Below, piece by piece: positions 1-6,575 of a DNA stretch of 14,157 nt (position 1 is its first letter; each line of letters opens with the position of its first letter). The translations under genes were made by a program, and so were the position numbers. The notes under the pieces were generated by a model that was not told the DNA's origin, did no database searches, and saw only the letters and a program-made list of their open reading frames with translations. The stretch comes from an uncultured Dictyoglomus sp. (lineage in GTDB: Bacteria; Dictyoglomota; Dictyoglomia; Dictyoglomales; Dictyoglomaceae). The stretch lies in NCBI GenBank assembly GCA_938039765.1, contig CALHTV010000093.1, positions 1 through 14,157 on the forward strand, in the 5' to 3' direction.

Positions 1-497
1 GGGTAATTTTAGGAGATAACTTAGAGACAAACTCATTAAAAGATAGGAACATAATCTTTATAGGAAGATTTAATGATAAAAGAGTAGAAAAATTTGCTGA
101 TAAATTATGGATAAAACCCGAAGGAGAAAAATTCTCTTTCAAGAAAGATTTAGGCCTTTATTTTGATGGATTTAATACTGATTGTATATTTCAAGCAGAT
201 TACTCCCCTTTTGGCAAGAATGGAGTTTTATACTCTATCCTTTACAACGATGAGAGCTCACTTCTTAAGCTGAATAATCTTTTGGAAAAAACTACAAACA
301 TAGAGAGAATATATGGTCAAGTAAGTATAATAACTAAGTTGGGACTCATTCATTCCTTTACCTTATTTGAGAAGAAGTTATCGTGGATAAATCTATGGGA
401 AACAAGACCTATAATTTTTTATTTAATAGTCTTTATCTTTGTAATAATTATTACAATAATCACTCTTTACTATTCTAAGAAAAAGAGAAAAATTTAA
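1..497 (+). CDS. 3' part of an unrecognised C-terminally membrane-anchored protein
   Basis: An open frame runs from position 3 without a stop to TAA at 495-497, giving 164 visible residues, so this is the C-terminal part of a longer protein whose start lies left of the window. Internal methionine or TTG codons (for example at 282) are not likely starts, because the same frame is open and protein-like well upstream. The visible part is a mixed alpha/beta soluble segment, then one hydrophobic stretch (about 22 residues starting near IIFYLIVFIF) and a short basic tail ending KKKRKI. This is a classic C-terminal anchor with the tail in the cytoplasm, so the bulk of the protein is probably outside the membrane. 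I do not recognise the family. The gene converges on the serpin gene with only 14 nt between the stop codons. Confidence 0.75.
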   Translation, partial: VILGDNLETNSLKDRNIIFIGRFNDKRVEKFADKLWIKPEGEKFSFKKDLGLYFDGFNTDCIFQADYSPFGKNGVLYSILYNDESSLLKLNNLLEKTTNIERIYGQVSIITKLGLIHSFTLFEKKLSWINLWETRPIIFYLIVFIFVIIITIITLYYSKKKRKI

Positions 498-511
498 AAA
501 TTGGATTATCT

Positions 512-1711
512 CTAAGGTTCCACAAGTCTTCCCATAAAAAGAATAGTATTAGTTTGAATATGGTGAATTAAAAATATAAATGGTCGATCTGCCTTAAATA
601 AAATTGGTTGCAGAGCTATGGATTTTCCTGACATAATCACAGCAGTGGCTGCTGCAGCTTCTGTACCTTCTTCATTTACTTCTATAAAACTTTGATGTAT
701 TACCATACTTATATATAAATCTCTACTTCCTGTCATTCCTGAGAAATCAGCTAACATATCATCAAAAGCATCTCTCATACCTAAACTCATAAGAGGCTTA
801 TTCAGTATAAACCTTTTTTCTAATTTATATTTTGGTATATATACATCAACCCTCTGAGACGAAAGTTTAGAAAACAAAAAGTTCAATTTCTCTATAGAAA
901 GATCCTTTTCTATCTCCGAAAGATTTATTCCTTTCTTAGGAAGAAGAATAATCATAGAAATTTCATTTCTAGAATAAGGAAGTTCTAATACTTGGAGTTT
1001 TTCATCCTCACCATAGTTAAATTTTCCTTCTTGATACATCATAGGAATATTAACCTTTTTTGTTTCACTCACATAAAAAGGCATCTCTTTAGTTTCCTTA
1101 GAATCAAAAGTATTTTGCCAATTACCTTTAAAATAAATCGCATTAACTAAGACTAAACGAGTCATAGAATTAATCTCTTCTCGGAGTATTAGATTCCTAA
1201 TCTTATTATTGGTCTTATCCTCTACCCATTTATTTATAGTCTCCCTTGCCTTTTCTCTTTCTCCTGCATCTACAAAATTTACCTCATTAAAACCTGCCTC
1301 ATAATACTTATTAAGCAAATCTAAAAACTCTTTCCTAAAGGGATAACCTCTCTGTCCCCACAAAGAGTTGGCAACTGCTAACTGATAATTTTTATCAGGC
1401 TTATTAAAAATAGAATTCAACTTTGCAAAAGTAGAATGTAAAAGATCCTGAGAAAGGGTGAAATGTAAAACTTCTGCCATTTTTTTCTCAGTATTATCTC
1501 TTGCTCCAGCATAGGTCATAGCAAGAGCAGAGGATATGCTATAAGGAGAAAAAAAGGAATTACCTTCGTTTTTTGCCAGTTGTTTATAAAGATCTATAGC
1601 AAAGGAATTATTTCCAGAAGCGAGAATTTCAATATTTTTATCTCTAGAATTAGCAATAAGAAGAGAAAGAAGCAAAAGAAAAAAAATAGAAAATAAAAAC
1701 CTCTTTTTCAT
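512..1711 (-). CDS. Secreted serpin (serine protease inhibitor)
   Basis: The 399-residue protein has the usual serpin length plus a signal peptide (MKKR, then a leucine/phenylalanine-rich core to about residue 20), so it acts outside the cell. Serpins trap proteases by being cut in an exposed loop and inserting that loop into the central sheet. The inhibitory hinge is intact: E347-E348-G349-T350-E351 followed by AAAATAV, with small residues as needed for insertion. The C-terminal serpin signature is present (ADRPFIFLI, then ILFMGR). Counting 17-residue hinge numbering from E347 places P1 at Lys363 and P1' at Ser364, which suggests a trypsin- or subtilisin-like target; the P1 call is inference from loop length. 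No strong ribosome binding site precedes the ATG. The gene stands alone and is convergent with the gene to its left. Confidence 0.95.
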   Translation of the reverse strand: MKKRFLFSIFFLLLLSLLIANSRDKNIEILASGNNSFAIDLYKQLAKNEGNSFFSPYSISSALAMTYAGARDNTEKKMAEVLHFTLSQDLLHSTFAKLNSIFNKPDKNYQLAVANSLWGQRGYPFRKEFLDLLNKYYEAGFNEVNFVDAGEREKARETINKWVEDKTNNKIRNLILREEINSMTRLVLVNAIYFKGNWQNTFDSKETKEMPFYVSETKKVNIPMMYQEGKFNYGEDEKLQVLELPYSRNEISMIILLPKKGINLSEIEKDLSIEKLNFLFSKLSSQRVDVYIPKYKLEKRFILNKPLMSLGMRDAFDDMLADFSGMTGSRDLYISMVIHQSFIEVNEEGTEAAAATAVIMSGKSIALQPILFKADRPFIFLIHHIQTNTILFMGRLVEP

Positions 1712-1785
1712 ATAAATTTACCATTTTCTGATATGGCAAAAGAAATTTTTAAATCTTTTTCTAAGAGAAAAAATAGAACTAAGTG

Positions 1786-1820
1786 TATAATTGAATTATA
1801 AAATAAACAATCCTGAGGTG
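1786..1820 (+). promoter_or_regulatory. Possible promoter and ribosome binding site in front of the degraded gene
   Basis: A perfect TATAAT lies at 1786-1791 and a GAGGTG ribosome binding site at 1815-1820, four bases before an ATG at 1825. No convincing -35 box is seen 16-18 bases upstream. The signals look like the surviving front of a former gene. Confidence 0.4.
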
Positions 1821-1824
1821 AAAA

Positions 1825-2292
1825 ATGAGCTTAAGAGGAAGTCTCCAAAGTTTACCTCTATGGGAAGTCTTATAGTTACTCTACTCAGGAAGAAAAACAG
1901 GAATTGGCGTTTTTGTATATCCATGGCCAAGATTACCCAACTATTACATAGACTCTACTGGTAATCCTGTAGTACCTGATACCTCTAAAGAAGATATAAG
2001 AAAGAACTATACAGAAATAGAAAAGAAAGTTTTAGCAGCATATAAAGCTGAAATATGGAAAGATCTATTCCCTAAACCAGAAGAATATCCTGTAAAAAGT
2101 TGGGGATATTTATGGATGTATCCAACTCCTGACGAAGATATGAGAGCTATAGGAAATAAGCTTTTTGAATATGTGATAAGAAATATTCCAAAATTAGTAA
2201 TGGCTCCTACAAAGGATTTTGATAAAGTAAAGAAAGCAAAAAGAATAAAGAATATAAGCAAAGTAAAAGAAAACCTGTTTTTCTTCCAATAA
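1825..2292 (+). pseudogene. Remnant of an ABC-type sugar-binding protein gene
   Basis: From ATG 1825 the frame is open except for a TAG at 1873-1875, and continues to TAA 2290-2292. The translation after the TAG looks like the C-terminal domain of a family-1 extracellular solute-binding protein of the oligosaccharide ABC type. It includes a segment reading IWKDLFPKPEEYPVKSWGY, followed by a helix-rich stretch with an IRNIPKLVM and DFDKV pattern. The normal N-terminal lobe and lipobox signal are absent, and after about 2230 the reading continues into bases that encode the last helix of the antiporter on the other strand. The gene has therefore lost most of its 5' part and its extreme 3' end, and carries a nonsense codon. 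Family assignment rests on pattern memory of the C-terminal lobe and is moderate; the pseudogene status is well supported. Confidence 0.65.
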
Positions 2293-3136
2293 TATTATCC
2301 CTTTTTAAAGAGATAGTAAGTACCCCAATTATTATCATCATAAAGGGCATAGTTAAATAAAGGAATTTCTCTTCTACTTGTATAGGATTTATGAGAGAGG
2401 CTATCCCAATCACAACCAGAAGATTCATAACATTAGCTCCTAATATATTTCCAATACCAATATTAGGTGTTCTTTTTATTATCGAATTTAGAGTATTGGC
2501 AAACTCTGGTAAAGAGGTTCCAAAGGCTACAACAGTAAGTCCAATTATCATTTCAGAAACACCTAAAATTTTTGCAAAAAATACAGCACTATCTACTAGC
2601 AATTTAGATCCTAAAACTACAATACCTGCAAGTATAAAAACATAAACAATATCTTTTTTATAAACTTCTGAAGCGTTTCCCCTTTTGTTTTCGCTTCCTA
2701 AGAAAACATTATGTCTCACAAAAAGTATATAAAGCACTAAAAGTAAAGCTCCTTCGCATCGGCTAAGATTCTTATCAATACTCATAATTAATAATATTAT
2801 CGAAAACAAAAGCAATAAAAGAGCATTTTTCCATCCCTTATCATCCACTTTTATTGGTACAAAAAATGAAGGAATTCCTATAATGAGTGAAGTATTAATT
2901 AAAACACTTCCAAGAGCATTTCCCAAGGCAAGAGAACTTTTACCTTGTAGGGAAGATACAAAAGAAACACTTATTTCCGGTAAAGTAGTAGCAATACTAG
3001 CAAGCAAAATCCCAATAATAAGCTCGCTTACATTTAAACTTTTAGCTATAAATTTAAGTTTTTCTATAAAGTAATCAGACCCTTTTACTAAGAGTAGTAC
3101 TCCAGTTACAAATAAAAAAAGATTAAGAAAAATCAT
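2207..3136 (-). CDS. Na+/Ca2+-exchanger family cation antiporter (YrbG/CaxA type)
   Basis: This 309-residue, highly hydrophobic protein has the two inverted alpha-repeats of the Ca2+:cation antiporter superfamily and the usual length of the bacterial YrbG branch. Repeat 1 shows a PE pair with Glu54, then GNALGS with Asn73; repeat 2 shows GTSLPE with Glu211, then GNILGAN with Asn230. These glutamates and asparagines form the ion site in the family. In repeat 1 the usual GTS/TxPE motif reads ATTLPE, so a glycine is replaced by alanine. It probably exports Ca2+ in exchange for Na+ or H+ at the cytoplasmic membrane. ATG overlaps the stop of the uronate isomerase-like gene by 4 nt, so translation is probably coupled. 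The last few residues (about NPL) are encoded by bases belonging to the plus-strand gene remnant, so the natural C-terminus may have been replaced. Confidence 0.92.
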   Translation of the reverse strand: MIFLNLFLFVTGVLLLVKGSDYFIEKLKFIAKSLNVSELIIGILLASIATTLPEISVSFVSSLQGKSSLALGNALGSVLINTSLIIGIPSFFVPIKVDDKGWKNALLLLLFSIILLIMSIDKNLSRCEGALLLVLYILFVRHNVFLGSENKRGNASEVYKKDIVYVFILAGIVVLGSKLLVDSAVFFAKILGVSEMIIGLTVVAFGTSLPEFANTLNSIIKRTPNIGIGNILGANVMNLLVVIGIASLINPIQVEEKFLYLTMPFMMIIIGVLTISLKRDNIIGRKTGFLLLCLYSLFFLLSLLYQNPL

Positions 3137-4374
3137 CTCTTCAAACAGTATTCCTCAAAATTTTTTTTAAAAAGTTGATTTAAATCCCTCTTTATATCTT
3201 CTTCTTTTATTTCCCATCCTGCTTCTACCAAACCTAAATATTTCTCAACAAGTATTCTTTTAATTATCTCAATACTATGTTTCCATTTGTATATCAACTG
3301 ATCCAAAACCCTTGCATCGGAATGTTGAGGTATAAAAGAAAGACCAAGAAGTTCAAATCTCATCCTTGTTATCTCTTCAACAAAAAGAGGAGTATTCAAA
3401 AACCACCAACATCCAAAGGGCATTAAATTTTTAAACTTTCTCGCAGTTACACAGAGTTCATGTTGGTTTTCTCTAGATAGCATAGTAACCAAAAATTTTA
3501 CCTCTGGAAATCTCTTACAAAGATTTTCTACAGCACTTATATCAGCTTTTCCTAAACTATCTCCTGCGTTTCTTAACAGAGGGTTTATCCTTCTTTTTAC
3601 TCCTATCATTAAAGCTACAGTAAGCTTATATTCTTGGGCAAAAGGAATTATTATTTCCTCTAAGATTCTATTTCTCAAAGAGTTATCAGGGTATCTATAA
3701 TCAGGAGGCAAAGAGATAGCTAAATATAAAGGATTCATAAGATTATATATGGCCTCTAAAAATTTTTTTATCTCTTTTTTATTCCCTTGATCGATCTCAT
3801 AGGATACTTCATAACCCATCTCCCTAAGAAAAAGAAAAGCTTCCTCCCAATTATTTACTAATGTATCTAACCTTAGAGAGGGCTTAAATCTAGAATCAAA
3901 ATCCTTTTCTTTGTTCCAAAACTTCATTTCCTCTTTATCAAAGGGATCATTAGTCATTACCACAAAATCTATATTAGCCTTCTCAAAGACTAAATTTATA
4001 TGTTCTTTAGGATTTAAACTATTAAAAAAGCTTCTATATTCCTCTAAATTTTTAGAATTAGGATCAAGACCATATTCTTTAAGTATAGTCAATACTCCTC
4101 TTGCCGCCTCACTAAGAGGAGATCTTTTTATAAATAGAGTTTCCCAAACAATCTCTGCTTGTTCTTTTTTTAATAGAGAGTAGAAAGTTTGAGGATCTAT
4201 CTCGATAAACCTCAAAGTTTCTGCAACAAGATAATGATAAGTAAGGAGATCATCTATTCCCCTTAGAAAAAATTTGTCAAAAAAAGGAGGATATAAATGA
4301 GTGTGAATATCTATTATTTTTGTCTTTCTTAATGAGTCTTCCACTAATTTTTCTAACTTTTCTTTGATGAGCAT
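3133..4374 (-). CDS. Uronate (glucuronate) isomerase-like amidohydrolase-superfamily protein
   Basis: The 413-residue protein fits the distant UxaC-like group of the amidohydrolase superfamily. An IDIHTH motif gives metal ligands His24 and His26. Near the C-terminus a Ser-Asp-Ala-Arg motif (Asp353, Arg355) in front of a helix matches the TDSR region of UxaC, where the aspartate binds metal or substrate. True uronate isomerase interconverts glucuronate and fructuronate, or galacturonate and tagaturonate, in the cytoplasm. No other hexuronate genes (uxuA, uxaB, kdgK) lie nearby, and the sequence is divergent (it is shorter than the usual ~470 residues), so the true substrate is uncertain. The ATG has no ribosome binding site and lies just 7 nt after a TATAAT, which points to leaderless translation. 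The gene follows the terminator of the glutamate-synthase-like gene and overlaps the antiporter gene by 4 nt. Confidence 0.75.
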   Translation of the reverse strand: MLIKEKLEKLVEDSLRKTKIIDIHTHLYPPFFDKFFLRGIDDLLTYHYLVAETLRFIEIDPQTFYSLLKKEQAEIVWETLFIKRSPLSEAARGVLTILKEYGLDPNSKNLEEYRSFFNSLNPKEHINLVFEKANIDFVVMTNDPFDKEEMKFWNKEKDFDSRFKPSLRLDTLVNNWEEAFLFLREMGYEVSYEIDQGNKKEIKKFLEAIYNLMNPLYLAISLPPDYRYPDNSLRNRILEEIIIPFAQEYKLTVALMIGVKRRINPLLRNAGDSLGKADISAVENLCKRFPEVKFLVTMLSRENQHELCVTARKFKNLMPFGCWWFLNTPLFVEEITRMRFELLGLSFIPQHSDARVLDQLIYKWKHSIEIIKRILVEKYLGLVEAGWEIKEEDIKRDLNQLFKKNFEEYCLKR

Positions 4375-4381
4375 AGGACTT

Positions 4382-4387
4382 ATTATA
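4382..4387 (-). promoter_or_regulatory. -10 box placed for a leaderless transcript
   Basis: A perfect TATAAT on the minus strand ends 7 nt before the ATG at 4374. Normal spacing would start the RNA at or within a base of that ATG. No ribosome binding site lies between them and the -35 region is weak, so this is a motif-based proposal. Confidence 0.45.
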
Positions 4388-4390
4388 ACA

Positions 4391-4433
4391 TAAAAATAAA
4401 AAAGAGAGGAAGAAGCCCAAACCTCTTCCTCCC
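4391..4433 (-). terminator. Rho-independent terminator of the glutamate-synthase-like gene
   Basis: Read on the minus strand, an 8-bp stem (GAGGAAGA with TCTTCCTC, at 4424-4431 and 4406-4413) with a 10-nt loop is followed by CTTTTTTATTTTT. It lies about 20 nt after the stop codon at 4454 and separates this gene from the isomerase/antiporter pair. Confidence 0.8.
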
Positions 4434-4453
4434 AATTTAGTTACTAAAAATTT

Positions 4454-6022
4454 TTATTCAAATAAGATTTTCATACTTTCTTCATGATCAAGATCCATTA
4501 CATAAGGAATTCCTGTAATTTCTGCAGCCTCTCTTGTGAGAGCTACGAGATCATCTCTTGATATATATTCGAGCTTAAACTTCCTTGCTCCTGCCATAAA
4601 CTGCTTAAGTCCTACTGCAAGTCTATCGAAGTATCCATATACTCCTAATGCAGCAGGAGGGACTTTCTTCCAATCATCTCCTAGAATCTTTTTCATTTCT
4701 GAAACAGCAGTAAATATTTCTTCTACATCATTTCCATATTCAGCATAATCCTTAGGAATATTTCCACTCTTTATAAGGTTACCAAGGGTTTTTCCAACCA
4801 TTGCAGCAGTAAGTGTAGCTCTTCCCATAGCTACAAGCTTAACATATGGTGCACCTAAAGCTAATCCTTTAAAGATATGATCCTCAAGAGTGAATCCTCC
4901 TGCTATGGCTATAGTTGGAACATGCTTTCCTTTTTCTGCAAGCATTTTTGCATACTTATAGGTTAAAGCTTCTAAGTACACCGTAGGTATACCCCATTCA
5001 TTCATCATCCTCCATGGACTCATTCCAGTACCACCACCAGCACCGTCCACTATCAGCAAATCAGCTTTTCCTTCGGAAGCTGCTTTTAAAGCTAAAGCAA
5101 GATCTCTAGGCCTGTAAGCGCCTGTTTTTAGAGAGATATACTTTGCTCCTCTCTTCCTTAATTCTTCTGCCCTCTTAACAAATCCTTCCACAGAGGCCAT
5201 TCCTAAGCGTGAATGTCTTTCAAATTCTTTAATTCCACCCTTTGCAAAAAGATCTTGAATTATTGGATCATCAGGATCAGGAAATACAATATAGCCTCTA
5301 TCTTTTAATTGTTTTGCTCTCTTTATATCTGAAAGTTTAATTTCTCCACCTATATCCTTAGCTCCCTGTCCCCATTTAATTTCTACGAATTCTATTCCTA
5401 AACTTTCAATTACATATTCAAGAACACCAAGCCTTGAATCTTCAACATTTTCTTGAACTATAATTCCACCATAATTGTCCTTCTGCCATTGTTTAAATAA
5501 TTTAACTCTTCTCTCCATCTCAGGAGATTTTATCACTTTTCCATTCTTAATCTCAGAATCAGGATCCACTCCACAAACATTCTCTCCTACTCCTACCATA
5601 GTTCCAAATAAGGCAGAACCAATAGCAATTCCTTCCCAATTGTCCCTTGCAATAAAGGTAGAGCCAAGACCAGTAGTAAACCAGGGAGCTCTAAGCTTAA
5701 TATCCCCTATTTTAGTTTCTATATCTACTGCTGGAAAAGTTGCCTTGTCAGGATCAGGTTCTACACCTTGAGCTCCTACACAGGTACCATTTATATTGAA
5801 ATGAGAAAAATCAACAGGATAATCTTTTTCAGAAGCAGAGGTAACTTTTCCATAAGGTTTTGGATAAATATATTCTCTTCCACGTACAGCAGATTTTGCT
5901 ATTTCACAATAACCAGGACATCCATCAAGGCAAGTAACACACATACCACTAAAAGGAGAATAATCTTTTAAGCGAAGTCTTGTAAGAGTAGCTTCTGAAA
6001 AATTAGGTTTAGAAAAAGACAT
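4454..6022 (-). CDS. Stand-alone glutamate synthase-like FMN-binding domain protein with a four-Cys N-terminal motif
   Basis: The 522-residue protein is a single FMN-binding (beta/alpha)8 domain of the glutamate synthase large-subunit family (GltB2-like). It lacks the glutamine amidotransferase domain. Recognisable pieces include the GGGTGMSP segment and the GGFTLEDHIFKGLALGA phosphate-binding region near the C-terminal half. In classical GltB a Cys cluster binding 3Fe-4S follows this region; here there is no cysteine after residue 150. Instead all six cysteines are N-terminal: Cys28, 31, 35 and 39 in a C-x2-C-x3-C-x3-C motif, plus Cys81 and Cys150. An iron-sulfur cluster there is an inference. 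It is presumably a cytoplasmic oxidoreductase; glutamate synthesis itself is not shown. A ribosome binding site GGGAGGTG lies 7 nt before the ATG. The gene is monocistronic, with its own promoter and terminator. Confidence 0.88.
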   Translation of the reverse strand: MSFSKPNFSEATLTRLRLKDYSPFSGMCVTCLDGCPGYCEIAKSAVRGREYIYPKPYGKVTSASEKDYPVDFSHFNINGTCVGAQGVEPDPDKATFPAVDIETKIGDIKLRAPWFTTGLGSTFIARDNWEGIAIGSALFGTMVGVGENVCGVDPDSEIKNGKVIKSPEMERRVKLFKQWQKDNYGGIIVQENVEDSRLGVLEYVIESLGIEFVEIKWGQGAKDIGGEIKLSDIKRAKQLKDRGYIVFPDPDDPIIQDLFAKGGIKEFERHSRLGMASVEGFVKRAEELRKRGAKYISLKTGAYRPRDLALALKAASEGKADLLIVDGAGGGTGMSPWRMMNEWGIPTVYLEALTYKYAKMLAEKGKHVPTIAIAGGFTLEDHIFKGLALGAPYVKLVAMGRATLTAAMVGKTLGNLIKSGNIPKDYAEYGNDVEEIFTAVSEMKKILGDDWKKVPPAALGVYGYFDRLAVGLKQFMAGARKFKLEYISRDDLVALTREAAEITGIPYVMDLDHEESMKILFE

Positions 6023-6056
6023 ACTTATACACCTCCCAGCATTTTAAGTAAATTTA

Positions 6057-6085
6057 AAAATAACATTGAAATTAAATATTGTCAA
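6057..6085 (-). promoter_or_regulatory. Sigma-70-type promoter of the glutamate-synthase-like gene
   Basis: On the minus strand a perfect TTGACA (6080-6085) is separated by exactly 17 nt from TATTTT (6057-6062). The predicted start is near 6050, giving a leader of about 27 nt that contains the strong ribosome binding site GGGAGGTG. Confidence 0.8.
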
Positions 6086-6128
6086 TACTAAAAGGAGGGC
6101 AATTTATAAGAGCTTTATAAAGTACAAG

Positions 6129-6142
6129 GGTAATTGTTTACC
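6129..6142. promoter_or_regulatory. Small inverted repeat upstream of the promoter
   Basis: GGTAA-TTGT-TTACC forms a perfect 5-bp inverted repeat about 45 bp upstream of the -35 box of the glutamate-synthase-like gene; a palindrome CTTTATAAAG sits between them at 6113-6122. Either could be a regulator site, but short AT-rich palindromes arise easily by chance. Confidence 0.25.
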
Positions 6143-6149
6143 TTAAAAT

Positions 6150-6197
6150 TAAAAAAAATAACAATACAAAAGGGAGACCTTAAGGTCTCCCTTTTGT
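6150..6197 (-). terminator. Terminator of the small-protein gene
   Basis: Positions 6166-6197 form a perfect palindrome, 16 bases on each side, built around GGGAGACC/GGTCTCCC. On the minus strand it is followed by TTTTGTATTG and a run of eight T, so it ends transcription coming from the small gene whose stop is at 6231. A shorter T-run on the plus side could give weak activity in the other direction, but no plus-strand gene needs it. Confidence 0.85.
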
Positions 6198-6230
6198 TAA
6201 GGAAATTACTTTAAGTATTCGTTATAAGAT

Positions 6231-6383
6231 CTAGAAAATCTTTGTATTCAAATATCCTATAATTGGAGATTCTTTTGCTTTAGATTCTGCCTTTAAATTT
6301 ATTTCTTCGTTATTAAATCTTCTTACTCTACTTTTTTCAAAAGTCCTCTCATTTATTCTAACCTTAACAGGAAGTGTTTTCAT
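6231..6383 (-). CDS. Small basic protein of 50 residues, function unknown
   Basis: This short frame starts at ATG 6383, behind a very strong ribosome binding site (GGAGGG, 7 nt before the ATG), and ends with TAG at 6231-6233. It sits between two rho-independent terminators with a TATAAT of its own upstream, so it is an independent transcription unit, which makes a chance open frame unlikely. The protein begins MKTLPVKVRINER and ends YLNTKIF. It is rich in Lys, Arg and Glu, has no cysteine, no membrane segment and no signal peptide, so it is probably cytoplasmic. I recognise no family. Alternatively the short frame could be the coding part of a regulatory RNA. Confidence 0.65.
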   Translation of the reverse strand: MKTLPVKVRINERTFEKSRVRRFNNEEINLKAESKAKESPIIGYLNTKIF

Positions 6384-6416
6384 CCTCCATCCCTCCTTTT
6401 TTAATTTTCAGCATAA

Positions 6417-6422
6417 ATTATA
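6417..6422 (-). promoter_or_regulatory. -10 box of the small-protein gene
   Basis: TATAAT on the minus strand, within TGTTATATATAAT, would start transcription near 6410 and leave a leader of about 27 nt, matching the leader length at other promoters here. The -35 region is AT-rich without a good match. Confidence 0.5.
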
Positions 6423-6504
6423 TATAACACATGTTAATAATAATTTAAGCATTATTTAAATTTAACTTAAAGGTAGGTTAAATTTCTATTAAAAAAGTCG
6501 GAGA

Positions 6505-6546
6505 TTAAAAAATAAGAAGGAGAGGCCTTTAAAAAGCCTCTCCTTT
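6505..6546 (-). terminator. Terminator of the tctCBA-to-dctP operon
   Basis: On the minus strand a 10-bp stem (AAGGAGAGGC with GCCTCTCCTT, 6536-6545 and 6517-6526) with a 9-nt loop is followed by CTTATTTTTT. It starts 30 nt after the stop codon of the dctP-like gene. Confidence 0.88.
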
Positions 6547-6575
6547 TAAATATTTAGAGTCCTAACATTAAACTA

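Noticed and set aside
282..497. Separate 71-residue protein starting at TTG 282
   Set aside because: The same frame is open to position 3 with protein-like content, so this is only the end of a longer truncated gene.
2007..2261. Minus-strand 84-residue frame across the solute-binding protein remnant
   Set aside because: It is antisense to the recognisable protein remnant, overlaps the antiporter end in another frame and has no ribosome binding site.
2391..2645. Plus-strand frames inside the antiporter, isomerase, glutamate-synthase-like, M24 and oxidoreductase genes
   Set aside because: All are antisense shadows of clearly recognisable genes, without ribosome binding sites or family features.
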